A stretch of 64,000 bases of DNA from Emticicia sp. 21SJ11W-3 (GTDB lineage: Bacteria; Bacteroidota; Bacteroidia; Cytophagales; Spirosomataceae), in assembly GCF_024138715.1 (NCBI RefSeq), contig NZ_CP092074.1, positions 558,001 through 622,000 on the forward strand, in the 5' to 3' direction. The notes beneath the pieces are model-generated. The model was given only the letters and a program-made list of their open reading frames with translations, had not been told where the DNA came from and did no database searches. A program made the position numbers and the translations under genes. How positions within the stretch are numbered: the stretch's first letter is position 1; each line of letters begins with the position of its first letter. This document shows positions 46,071 to 54,777 of the stretch, piece after piece.

Positions 46071-46559
46071 ATGAATTACATTTTCCAAGATTGGCCAAAT
46101 AATAAAGAAAATACAAAAGGTAAAATTATTGCATTTTTATTTCGCATTGCTTGTTTTTGTTCTAAAAATTCAATTATGAAGATTTTGTTTTTCCCTTATT
46201 TGCTTTTTTACAAGTATTTCTTTGAATGGATTCTAGGATTAGAAATCCCTTACCAAACGAAGATAGGCAGGGGGCTGAAAGTATATCACGGTTACGCTTT
46301 AGTTATTAATAGGAACTCTGTTTTAGGAGAAAATGTAACTTTAAGACATAGCACAACCATAGGTAACTCAAGTGCTTTGAGCCAATGTCCGGTAATAGGT
46401 AATAATGTTGATATTGGCTCTAATGTGGTTATTATAGGTAACATTACTATTGGGAATAATGTATTAATTGGTGCCGGTTCTGTGGTAATTAAGGATGTTC
46501 CTTCTAATGTGATGGTTGCGGGTAATCCGGCTGTTATTAAAAAATACCTTAATCCTTGA
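46071..46559 (+). CDS. Serine-acetyltransferase-like (WcaB-type) acetyltransferase
   Basis: A 162-aa protein with an N-terminal hydrophobic region and a hexapeptide left-handed beta-helix (about 65-155): IPYQTKIGRGLKVYHGYALV, LRHSTTIGN, CPVIGNNVDIGSNVVIIGN and ending VAGNPAVIKKY. It is the short CysE/WcaB type found in exopolysaccharide loci, where it acetylates a sugar, not serine. It is isolated by 146 nt upstream and 53 nt downstream, still in the AT-rich cassette. Confidence 0.82.
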   Translation: MNYIFQDWPNNKENTKGKIIAFLFRIACFCSKNSIMKILFFPYLLFYKYFFEWILGLEIPYQTKIGRGLKVYHGYALVINRNSVLGENVTLRHSTTIGNSSALSQCPVIGNNVDIGSNVVIIGNITIGNNVLIGAGSVVIKDVPSNVMVAGNPAVIKKYLNP

Positions 46560-46612
46560 ATTTTTGTTTCAGTCAGATTTAACCCTTTTTAGATTATTAG
46601 AGTTTTTTTGAA

Positions 46613-47704
46613 ATGAATATACTAATTACAGCCCCAAGTCTTGATGCGAACAAAAATGTAAGTGGTGTTGCTTCAGTAACTAATGCTATTATTAGTCATA
46701 ACATAAATCATAAATATCACCATTATTTGTTAGGTAGCCCTGATAAAAGGTTAAGCAAACCTTTATGGGCTCTTGAACTTATCAAACAGATATTATTGTT
46801 TCCGTTTTTTTTAAGAAAGCATAAAATTGATATTGTTCATCAGAATTTGCCCTTTAATCCGAAAGGATTGATTAGAGAGTATCTGATAAATACATGGTGC
46901 CGGATTTTAAAGGTTCCAGTTTTTTTGCATATTCATGGTGGAGAGTTTCTAATGAATAAAACTAATAGTCTTTTTTTTAGAATTTTATCAAATTCTATTT
47001 TTAAGAATAGTAGTGAAGTGGTTGTATTGAGTGAATTAGAGAAAATAGCTATTGCAGAGAATTACGATTTTCATAGTGCTAAAGTACTAGTAAATTGTGT
47101 AGATACATCATTATATGTTAATATGGGAAAAAAATATGACCCTAAGAAGCCAGTTTTGCTTTTTTTGGGCCGAATCCATGAAAGCAAAGGAATTCCTGAT
47201 TTAATAGAAGCTTTAAAGCTCTTGAAAAAAAAGTTTGACTTTGTGTTTTATTTATGCGGTACAGGGCCATTGAAGGAAGAGTTGATAACCTCATGCCAAG
47301 AATTATTGGGTTCAGATTTTAAGTATTGGGGTATTGTTTCAGGTTCATCTAAAATTGATATAATTAAAGACTCTGATTATTTTCTGTTGCCATCCCGTTA
47401 TGGAGAAGGTCTTCCTATTGCGCTTTTAGAATCTATGGCTTCAGGTGTTGTCCCTATTGTGACAGATGATGCTTCAATGAAGTATGTTGTTAAAGATGGT
47501 TTAAATGGAATCAAAGTAAAAAAATATGACCCTAATAGTATTTTTGAAAGATTGAATGAAATTATTAATAGTTCATCCTCATATGAGTTCCTTAGCAAGT
47601 CTGCCCAAAAAGAAGTGCAGGAGAAATATGATATTCGAAATTATATTCTTCAACTTAATTTTATATATAATGAAATCAAAGTTAGGTTTAAGATTCAAGA
47701 TTGA
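46613..47704 (+). CDS. Glycosyltransferase family 4
   Basis: A 363-aa GT-B fold enzyme. The C-terminal donor-binding domain shows FLGRIHESKGIPDLIEAL (about 184-201), LCGTGPLKEEL, and the EX7E motif in RYGEGLPIALLESMASG (about 262-278), as in retaining GT4 enzymes. The N-terminal domain includes DIVHQNLPFNP and HIHGGEF. It transfers a hexose or deoxyhexose to the lipid-linked intermediate; specificity is unknown. It is the last gene of the AT-rich cassette. Confidence 0.9.
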   Translation: MNILITAPSLDANKNVSGVASVTNAIISHNINHKYHHYLLGSPDKRLSKPLWALELIKQILLFPFFLRKHKIDIVHQNLPFNPKGLIREYLINTWCRILKVPVFLHIHGGEFLMNKTNSLFFRILSNSIFKNSSEVVVLSELEKIAIAENYDFHSAKVLVNCVDTSLYVNMGKKYDPKKPVLLFLGRIHESKGIPDLIEALKLLKKKFDFVFYLCGTGPLKEELITSCQELLGSDFKYWGIVSGSSKIDIIKDSDYFLLPSRYGEGLPIALLESMASGVVPIVTDDASMKYVVKDGLNGIKVKKYDPNSIFERLNEIINSSSSYEFLSKSAQKEVQEKYDIRNYILQLNFIYNEIKVRFKIQD

Positions 47705-47829
47705 GGGATTTATTTAATTTCTTCCTAACTTTTTTCTATTGTTTATGTAAGTTATTTCAAATAAGTGTCGATAAACTTATTGATTTTAACATTAAATGGA
47801 TTGATTTTTTAATTTAAAATTACATTTAG

Positions 47830-48582
47830 ATGCACAAAAAAAAGCTCATTAGTATTAACATTTCTCTTGGTAAATATCAGGAGTTTGTTGATAATATACT
47901 TGGTTTGGGCAAGAACCATACGTCTTCTTATGTTTGTGTTTCAAATGTGCATGTTTGTATAGAAGCGTTTCGCTTTAAAGATTTTTCAGAGGTAGTTAAT
48001 AATGCAGATATTGTTACGCCTGACGGAATGCCGCTCGTAAAAGGGTTAAAGTGGTTGTATGGTATACAGCAGGATAAGGTTTCTGGTCCTGATCTGATGC
48101 CTTCCCTGCTAAAAGAAATGGAAAGGCAAGACCTGGCTGCGTTTTTTTACGGGTCTACTCCTGGGGTTTTAGAAAAACTGAACGGGTGGTGCAAAGATAA
48201 CTTTCCTGGGCTTACTATTGCCGGCTCTGTTTCTCCTCCATTCAGGAAATTATCGGATGAGGAAATCGAGCAGGATGTCCAAATAATTAATCAATCAGGT
48301 GCGCATGTAGTTTTTGTGGCACTAGGCTGTCCGAAACAGGAACGCTGGATGGCAGCTATGAAAGGCAGAATAAATGCGGTCATGATTGGAGTAGGGGGGG
48401 CGTTCCCGATGTTAGTGGGAGAGGAGAAAAGAGCTCCGCTCTGGATGCAGAAAAATATGCTGGAGTGGCTGTTTCGCCTAATGCAAGACCCCAAGCGTTT
48501 ATTTAAAAGGTATTTTGTAACCAACAGTTACTATATCTTCTTGCTAACCAAAGAAAAATTAAAGCTGACCTTTAAAATTTAA
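47830..48582 (+). CDS. WecG/TagA/CpsF-family glycosyltransferase (GT26)
   Basis: A 250-aa GT26 enzyme. Family motifs are TPDGMPLVKGLKWL (about 59-72), KVSGPDLMPSLL, FFYGSTPGV, ALGCPKQERWM (about 163-173) and GVGGAFPMLVGEEKRAPLWM (about 185-204). GT26 enzymes usually add the second sugar of a lipid-linked unit, such as ManNAcA, ManNAc or glucose in other systems. Composition returns to that of wzc here, marking the right border of the cassette. fcl starts 17 nt downstream. Confidence 0.92.
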   Translation: MHKKKLISINISLGKYQEFVDNILGLGKNHTSSYVCVSNVHVCIEAFRFKDFSEVVNNADIVTPDGMPLVKGLKWLYGIQQDKVSGPDLMPSLLKEMERQDLAAFFYGSTPGVLEKLNGWCKDNFPGLTIAGSVSPPFRKLSDEEIEQDVQIINQSGAHVVFVALGCPKQERWMAAMKGRINAVMIGVGGAFPMLVGEEKRAPLWMQKNMLEWLFRLMQDPKRLFKRYFVTNSYYIFLLTKEKLKLTFKI

Positions 48583-48599
48583 ATTCTATAACTGATTAA

Positions 48600-49550
48600 A
48601 TGCACAAGGATTCCAAAATATACGTCGCTGGTCACCGGGGAATGGTTGGCTCGGCAATTTTGAGGAAGTTACAAAAGGATGGTTATACCAATTTTGTACT
48701 TCGCACGTCAAAAGAATTAGACTTAAGAAACCAACAGGCGGTAGAAGACTTTTTTCAGACCGAAAAACCTGAATATGTATTTCTGGCTGCTGCCAAAGTG
48801 GGTGGTATTGTTGCCAATAATACCTACCGTGCAGATTTTTTATATGAAAATCTGGCAATTCAGAATAATATTATTCATAGTTCATATAAAACAGGTGTTA
48901 AAAAATTACTGTTTTTAGGTTCTTCATGTATCTATCCAAAACTGGCGCCTCAGCCTCTTAAGGAAGAATATCTTTTGAGCGGCTATCTTGAACCTACCAA
49001 TGAGCCATACGCTATTGCGAAAATTGCGGGCATTAAGATGTGCGAGGCTTACAGAAGCCAATATGGTTGTGACTTTATATCGGCCATGCCAACTAATTTG
49101 TATGGGCCTAATGATAATTATGATTTACAGAATTCTCACGTTTTACCTGCCATGATTCGGAAGTTTCATGAGGCTAAAACCAATCATGTGGCCACGGTAA
49201 CCTTATGGGGTACGGGGTCTCCGATGAGAGAGTTTTTGCATGCCGATGATCTGGCAGCAGCCTGTCTTTATTTAATGGAGCAATACAGCGAGCCTGAATT
49301 AATCAATGTAGGAACCGGAGTAGATGTTACCATTAAGGAGTTGGCAGAAACAGTAAAGAAAATTGTTGGTTTTGAGGGTGAGTTAATCTGGGATACAAGT
49401 AAACCGGATGGAACACCAAGAAAACTGATGGATGTTTCAAAACTGCATAATTGTGGCTGGAAACATACCATAGAGCTGGAAGAAGGAATAGGGCTGGCCT
49501 ATCAGGATTTTCTGGAGCATCATGACACGCTCCGTCTGGGTACAAATTAA
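48600..49550 (+). CDS. fcl: GDP-L-fucose synthase
   Basis: A 316-aa extended short-chain dehydrogenase that epimerises and reduces GDP-4-keto-6-deoxy-D-mannose to GDP-L-fucose with NADPH. The Rossmann motif is [10 protein letters not shown] (11-20). The catalytic residues Ser108, Tyr137 and Lys141 ([16 protein letters not shown]) sit one residue from the E. coli positions, and the family segment [12 protein letters not shown] is present. Paired with gmd downstream, it shows that the polymer contains L-fucose or that fucose is made for it. Confidence 0.95.
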   Translation: MHKDSKIYVAGHRGMVGSAILRKLQKDGYTNFVLRTSKELDLRNQQAVEDFFQTEKPEYVFLAAAKVGGIVANNTYRADFLYENLAIQNNIIHSSYKTGVKKLLFLGSSCIYPKLAPQPLKEEYLLSGYLEPTNEPYAIAKIAGIKMCEAYRSQYGCDFISAMPTNLYGPNDNYDLQNSHVLPAMIRKFHEAKTNHVATVTLWGTGSPMREFLHADDLAAACLYLMEQYSEPELINVGTGVDVTIKELAETVKKIVGFEGELIWDTSKPDGTPRKLMDVSKLHNCGWKHTIELEEGIGLAYQDFLEHHDTLRLGTN

Positions 49551-49655
49551 GACAGTTTGGTAACATTCTTGAAAAACCCGGAAAGTAAAACTTATATTTT
49601 AGTTGACATATTCAATATCATTATACACTTATTATAAACCAAAGATTGTTACTCA

Positions 49656-50726
49656 ATGAAAAAAGCACTGATAACAGGTATCACAGGTCAAGACGGAGCC
49701 TACTTGGCAGATTTTTTATTAAATAAAGGCTACGAAGTTCATGGTATTAAGCGCAGAAGTTCGTTAATCAATACTCAAAGGGTAGACCATTTGTATGAAG
49801 ACCTGCACGAAAGAGGTGTTAAATTTATAATGCACTATGGTGACTTGTCTGACTCTACCAATATCATCAGAATTATTCAGGAAGTTCAACCAGACGAAAT
49901 CTATAACCTGGGTGCAATGTCTCATGTGAAAGTTTCTTTTGACGAGCCTGAATATACTGCACAGGTAGATGGTATCGGTACGCTTAGAGTTCTGGAAGCT
50001 GTTCGGCTTTTAGGATTAATCGAGAAAACTAAAATTTATCAGGCCTCAACTTCTGAGCTATATGGTTTGGTACAGGCAGTGCCTCAATCAGAAACTACGC
50101 CTTTCTATCCGCGTTCTCCTTATGCAGTTGCCAAATTGTATGGCTACTGGATTACAGTCAACTACAGAGAGGCCTACAATATGTTTGCCGTAAACGGTAT
50201 TTTGTTTAACCATGAGTCGCCACTACGTGGAGAAACATTTGTTACCAGAAAAATTACCCGTGCAGTGTCTCAGATTGCATTAGGCCAACAAGACGCTTTG
50301 TATCTGGGTAATCTGGATGCGCAACGCGACTGGGGTCATGCCAAAGACTACGTAGAAGCCATGTGGTTAATTCTACAACAAGATGTACCGGAAGATTACG
50401 TAATTGCAACGGGAATCACTACCCGCGTAAGAGAATTTGTAAGAATGTCTTTTGCTGAAGTGGGTATCTCGGTAGAATTTAAAGGTGAAGGCGTAGATGA
50501 AATCGGATATGTAACTGCATGTAGCAATCCAGATTATCAATTGCCAATTGGTAAAGAAGTTGTTTTTGTAGATCCAAGATATTTCAGACCAACAGAGGTT
50601 GAATTGTTGATAGGAGACCCAACAAAATCTAAAACCAAATTGGGTTGGGTGCCTAAATACGACCTACCGGCATTGGTAAAAGATATGATGCAGGCAGATG
50701 TGGCTTTGTTTAGCAAAGGCAAATAA
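49656..50726 (+). CDS. gmd: GDP-mannose 4,6-dehydratase
   Basis: A 356-aa extended SDR that forms GDP-4-keto-6-deoxy-D-mannose, the precursor used by Fcl. Rossmann [10 protein letters not shown] (8-17), NADP-binding [11 protein letters not shown] (32-42), the catalytic Thr132/Glu134 (STSELYG) and Tyr156/Lys160 ([10 protein letters not shown]), and [15 protein letters not shown] are all present. The order fcl-gmd is the reverse of the usual gmd-fcl. No manA/manB/manC gene is in the window, so GDP-mannose must come from elsewhere. A hairpin follows at 50747. Confidence 0.95.
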   Translation: MKKALITGITGQDGAYLADFLLNKGYEVHGIKRRSSLINTQRVDHLYEDLHERGVKFIMHYGDLSDSTNIIRIIQEVQPDEIYNLGAMSHVKVSFDEPEYTAQVDGIGTLRVLEAVRLLGLIEKTKIYQASTSELYGLVQAVPQSETTPFYPRSPYAVAKLYGYWITVNYREAYNMFAVNGILFNHESPLRGETFVTRKITRAVSQIALGQQDALYLGNLDAQRDWGHAKDYVEAMWLILQQDVPEDYVIATGITTRVREFVRMSFAEVGISVEFKGEGVDEIGYVTACSNPDYQLPIGKEVVFVDPRYFRPTEVELLIGDPTKSKTKLGWVPKYDLPALVKDMMQADVALFSKGK

Positions 50727-51251
50727 GAAGCATTTTATAACTGATTAATAATTAGGTATATGAGGCCATGTGCGCCAAATTATACCTAATTATTGCTCAG
50801 ACAATTTTGTATTTACTGCGCATAGAATTGTCTTTAACAAAGAAAGTTTGTTTTTTTAGTGGTAATATGCCAAAAAGTTTGAATATTATTTGGCAATAAT
50901 TGCATTTACCAATATTTTAGAGTTGTTGTTCCGGTTAAGTTGTTACGTCAGAGGTTTATTATCTTAATTCGCCTCATACAGATTTTCTGTTTTTTGTAAG
51001 TTTGCTATTGTTTAGCTCGTTTAATTTGTTTCTGAGCTGCCCTTCGTTTTACATCTTTTTTACTGCAACACTAAAAGTTCGCCACTACCTTAAAGGATAA
51101 TTTGTCAGGAATCACAAGATTTCTCCATGTTTTACAGGCAATTTGAATTGGTCTAATACAATTCAGCGTCTTAAAACAAGAAATCTTGGTTTTTTTAGCG
51201 GCGTAATTAAGTAAATCCCCAATACAATTTTTCTTATTAATTTAAATTATC
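50727..51251. other. Intergenic region between gmd and the lipoprotein gene
   Basis: A 525-bp stretch without a gene. It has a strong hairpin (50747-50794) just after gmd and an isolated TAnnTTTG box (50997-51004) with no good -33 partner. The rest is AT-rich and featureless to me. Confidence 0.5.
50747..50794 (+). terminator. Large hairpin after gmd
   Basis: Perfect 14-bp arms AATAATTAGGTATA / TATACCTAATTATT around a 20-nt loop, 21 nt past the gmd stop. There is no T-run after it, so it may be a 3'-end stabiliser or an atypical terminator closing the biosynthetic operon. Confidence 0.5.
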
Positions 51252-52292
51252 ATGAAAACTGGAAGAAAATTTAAGTTTGCCAGCCTGAGTTTGGTTATGG
51301 CGTTGGCCGTTAGTATGTACAACTGTAAGTCGAAAGACGCAGAGCCTGAGATTCCTAAATTTGAGGAAAAGTACAAAGATGTAAAACTGCCAGATGTAAA
51401 GCCAACTACACCAGCAGCCGTAACCACTACGCAGGGTTCAGTAACTGCATCAGCCACAACAACGGCTTTGGCCTCTGCTCTGGCCACCGGAACAGTTACC
51501 TCTGATGTTACCACAGCTGCTGCCAACGTGGAGAAGGTGATTGCGCCCTCGGAAGCAGGTAAAATCTCCGCTGCTTTCACTCCGGCGGTGGTCAGTAATC
51601 TGGTGTCTACAGGTACTTTACCGGCAGATTTGAAAGCGTCAGTACAAGCAATTGCTTTGAATCCTGCGCTGGCTGCCTATTTGCCAAAGATTACCCTGCC
51701 ATCGGTTAACGGTACGGTTGTAACGGGTTTTGTAAAAGAGTCTTCCTTTACAAAAAATGAGTCATTAATCAAGTTTCCTGATTATGCCGTGGCCGCAGTA
51801 AACAGCGCCTGTACCGACTCGGCTCAGCTGGCATTTAATCGTGCCAAAGCAACCATAGATGCAGCCAGAGCAACCCAGGAACAAACTGTAAATGCCACTT
51901 ATGCTAACCGGGTAGCGGCAGCCAACAGTGCGGCATGTATTGCCACCGCAGGTACATCGTTTAGTACCAGAAACACAACTGCCAACAATTTGCTTCAGGC
52001 AGGCCTTACTGCTTTGGCTTCTGTAAAAGATACGCTAGGCGAAGCAAATTATAATTTGCTAACTGTACTTTTATATGTTAATTTTGTTCAGACTATTGAG
52101 TTGTCGGGTAATTTATATGCAGCAGAAGTAAATGCTTGTAATTTAACTACCACTGCCACCATAGCCGCTGCAGCTTCAGCGCGAGATACTGACCTCGCCG
52201 CTATTGCTACCGCTTATAATACCACCATTACTAATATGCAGGCCACCCTGACGGCGTCTTTCCAGACTTGTCATGACCAGGGCCAGGGTTAA
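51252..52292 (+). CDS. Ala/Thr-rich lipoprotein of unknown function
   Basis: A 346-aa protein with an N-terminal lipoprotein signal and Cys25 (VSMYNCKSK). The mature part is rich in Ala, Thr, Val and Ser. After a short acidic/proline linker it has a low-complexity segment (about 55-95), then helical stretches with heptad-like spacing (about 190-345) and four cysteines (in NSACTD, SAACIA, NACNLT, QTCHDQ) that could form two disulfides. I do not recognise a family. It starts a cluster with two outer-membrane barrel genes (27 nt downstream), so it may be an outer-membrane partner in polysaccharide export or anchoring. Confidence 0.7.
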   Translation: MKTGRKFKFASLSLVMALAVSMYNCKSKDAEPEIPKFEEKYKDVKLPDVKPTTPAAVTTTQGSVTASATTTALASALATGTVTSDVTTAAANVEKVIAPSEAGKISAAFTPAVVSNLVSTGTLPADLKASVQAIALNPALAAYLPKITLPSVNGTVVTGFVKESSFTKNESLIKFPDYAVAAVNSACTDSAQLAFNRAKATIDAARATQEQTVNATYANRVAAANSAACIATAGTSFSTRNTTANNLLQAGLTALASVKDTLGEANYNLLTVLLYVNFVQTIELSGNLYAAEVNACNLTTTATIAAAASARDTDLAAIATAYNTTITNMQATLTASFQTCHDQGQG

Positions 52293-52318
52293 TTTTAATT
52301 CAAACGCCTCTTAAAAAT

Positions 52319-53206
52319 ATGAAAATCAAAAAAGCGCTATCGTTTATTTCTTTTAAATGGAGATTTAAGGGTAGCTCTTTTTTGATTTTTCGCTCCACCG
52401 CAGCAACCTGCCTTTTTGTTTTTGCTTCGCAATCCGTTTGGGCACAGGTGAATCTATCTGGCAAATCGGGTCTGATGTATATCCCTAATGCAACTGCTTA
52501 CGAAGACGCCAGCCTCAGCTTCGGCTACAACTACAATCCGCTTAAATATTCGTTAAGAAGTAAGCAAAGAAATGCCGAGCGTGTTTTATTTGCCAATCTT
52601 ACCTTACTGCCGCGCCTTACCATTACCTTAAGCCTGCTTCAACCGGTTACAACCGATACAAAAATACGTGAGGGTCTGGGAGACAGGCAACTGGATATAA
52701 GCTATCTTCTGGTAAAAGAAAAACCCAGGTTTCCTTCAGTGGCTGTTATTATTTCTTCGCCGTTTATGATTGAAACAGCCATGCTGACCAATGTTTTAGT
52801 GGCTACCAAGCACTTCAATCTGAACAAAGACCTGAACCTGGAAACAACAGCCGGGTATGGTAGCCCGTATATTCTTTCAAGAGAAGGTGATTTTAAACTG
52901 AATCTTGCGAATTCGAATATTTTTTCAAATTTAAAGTTTCAGAAAAAAAGTGATTTCATCTTCAATAACGGTTACCTTGTTGGGCCTTTTGCAGGTGTTA
53001 AGTTAGGATACCGGAATAAAGCCGGACTGATGACCGAGTGGGACTCGCAGCATTTGAATGTTGGAGCCTATTTAACACTATGGAAGACATGGACGGTTCA
53101 GGGTGGCCTACTTAACGGAGACAGGTTCATATTCGGTTCTTCAATTCATTTTCAACTGCTTAAACCAAAGAAAAGCATTGCCAAGCTGGATGAAACACTT
53201 AATTAA
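52319..53206 (+). CDS. YjbH-domain outer-membrane protein (first barrel)
   Basis: A 295-aa protein with a long signal region (cleavage near SVWAQVN, about residue 42) followed by alternating-residue beta strands typical of an outer-membrane barrel. The start (NLSGKSGLMYIPNATAYEDASLSFGYN) matches the opening of YjbH/GfcD proteins, which belong to group 4 capsule and Yjb exopolysaccharide systems. At about 250 mature residues it corresponds to only the first barrel of the roughly 700-residue enterobacterial protein. The next gene overlaps it by 17 nt and appears to supply the second. Confidence 0.75.
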   Translation: MKIKKALSFISFKWRFKGSSFLIFRSTAATCLFVFASQSVWAQVNLSGKSGLMYIPNATAYEDASLSFGYNYNPLKYSLRSKQRNAERVLFANLTLLPRLTITLSLLQPVTTDTKIREGLGDRQLDISYLLVKEKPRFPSVAVIISSPFMIETAMLTNVLVATKHFNLNKDLNLETTAGYGSPYILSREGDFKLNLANSNIFSNLKFQKKSDFIFNNGYLVGPFAGVKLGYRNKAGLMTEWDSQHLNVGAYLTLWKTWTVQGGLLNGDRFIFGSSIHFQLLKPKKSIAKLDETLN

Positions 53207-54311
53207 TAGTTTACTATGCTTTTTGTGTATAACCGGTATGGGTTATGCGCAGTCTGGTAAGAAGGGGAAGACACTTCTTACCTATGAGCGTGTAAATAAA
53301 GACAGCCTCGGGGTTAGTTATGAACAACGCATTTACCGGAATCCGTTTAACGGGTTTGTTGAGTTGCGCTACTCCCTTTCAGACACCAGTAGCCAGAGGT
53401 ATATTCCGTTGTTTCAGGGAGTGCCTATCGCATCCTATCAGAAAATAGGTTCGGGTATTTATTCTAAACCGCTTTCTGCATCAGCTTCCCGGCAAGTTGG
53501 GGTTAACAAATGGTTTCCGCTGAAAGATTATAAGCTTGACTTTTCTTTACTTCCCCTCTTTACAGCTAAGTTCGGTAACTTTGATAACCCTGTTGAGGCC
53601 AAGTTTAGTGTAGCTCTTAATACCCAGCTTATTTTAGGCCGAGGCCTTGCTATTACAACCGGTCTTACCATACCGATTGTCAATGATTTAGACCAGCAAT
53701 CGCTGAGGTTACGTCTGGCTCCTACCTTTATTAATAAATTTCTGACTTTCAGAAAATTTAACTTTATGAGCCTTTCTGCCGGATTGTTTTATAAAGACCA
53801 GTACGGTCTCAATGCACAGTATAGGTATTTTGATGTGAACAGTCCTTGGTCGTTCGGGTTGGAGGGTTCTTTCAGCGGCTATTACAGAATATCAGGCGAT
53901 TATTTTGAATACCAGTCCCTCAGGCATCTCATGGTGTTAGGTGATGTGAGCTACCGTATTTTTAAGAATGATATAACCTTAAAACTTTCGGGTGGGCAAT
54001 ACCTTTATAATGATAGAGGCGTAAGATTTGATTTTATACGCCAGTTCTCAAATGTAGAGATCGGGTTCTATGCATTAAAAACTACCAATGGCACATCAGT
54101 AGGTTTCAATTTTGCTATTCCAATTCCGCCTGGTGTTACTCTGCAGGGCAAGCGTGTAAGGCTTAGAACAGCAGATGAGTTCAGGTGGGAATACTTATAT
54201 GTAAAAGGATATCAGATTGCCGAGCGATACAGAACAGGTTACCAACTGGATGAAAAGTTAAGGACTTATCATAGCAGTTACTGGGATAATCAGCTAAAAA
54301 GAGGCTTGTAA
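53190..54311 (+). CDS. Outer-membrane beta-barrel protein, probable second half of YjbH
   Basis: The ATG at 53190 (373 aa) is chosen because it opens a signal peptide (MKHLINSLLCFLCITGMGYA); the frame is open from 53103 but that part lies inside the upstream gene. The mature protein is a run of amphipathic strands (for example SWSFGLEGSF-like and GFNFAIPIPPG segments). It ends with ERYRTGYQLDEKLRTYHSSY. It overlaps the YjbH-domain gene by 17 nt, so translation is coupled. Combined length (295+373) approximates one full YjbH/GfcD. The assignment to that family's C-terminal barrel is inference from position, size and pattern. Confidence 0.6.
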   Translation: MKHLINSLLCFLCITGMGYAQSGKKGKTLLTYERVNKDSLGVSYEQRIYRNPFNGFVELRYSLSDTSSQRYIPLFQGVPIASYQKIGSGIYSKPLSASASRQVGVNKWFPLKDYKLDFSLLPLFTAKFGNFDNPVEAKFSVALNTQLILGRGLAITTGLTIPIVNDLDQQSLRLRLAPTFINKFLTFRKFNFMSLSAGLFYKDQYGLNAQYRYFDVNSPWSFGLEGSFSGYYRISGDYFEYQSLRHLMVLGDVSYRIFKNDITLKLSGGQYLYNDRGVRFDFIRQFSNVEIGFYALKTTNGTSVGFNFAIPIPPGVTLQGKRVRLRTADEFRWEYLYVKGYQIAERYRTGYQLDEKLRTYHSSYWDNQLKRGL

Positions 54312-54777
54312 AAATTGCGACTTCGGTACGTATTCTATAGTATATATACGTATAGTGTGTAACGCTGATGCCAGAAGTAAAAAATTAACTGTATTTATAT
54401 AAACTTAAAAAGGACTTCTTGCATTTTTCACCCCCTCCGCTATAATAAGTAAATTATATTTTCTAAGTTTGTATCAGGAAACACTGCTGTTAAAACATGA
54501 TTACAATAATTGTAAATTTAATTGAAGGTTTACACAACGATTATTGCTAATGATAGGGTGGAAATTTACTTTTGCGTAGGTTGTTTTTTTATTTTGTTTG
54601 CTGCAAAATATAATGTTGAGTTATTGCCAGTTATCTCTCTTTTAAGCACAGTACTAAACTGTCAATAGGCTTTAAGTTAGCATAAGCGTGTCACGAAGAA
54701 ATTATACCCAAAAAGTAGTTGCTTCAAATTCGATATTCAAACATAGCATATAATTACAGTTCTAGTTTTTAAATTAT
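54312..54777. other. Intergenic region upstream of wcaJ
   Basis: This 466-bp AT-rich stretch has no supported gene. It contains a candidate promoter at 54544-54575 and a second TAnnTTTG box (54464-54471) without a partner. Confidence 0.5.
54544..54575 (+). promoter_or_regulatory. Candidate promoter of wcaJ
   Basis: ATTG with TTG at 54545-54547, 20 bp, then TACTTTTG (54568-54575), which matches TAnnTTTG. It lies about 200 bp upstream of the wcaJ start, suggesting separate transcription from the barrel genes. Confidence 0.4.
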
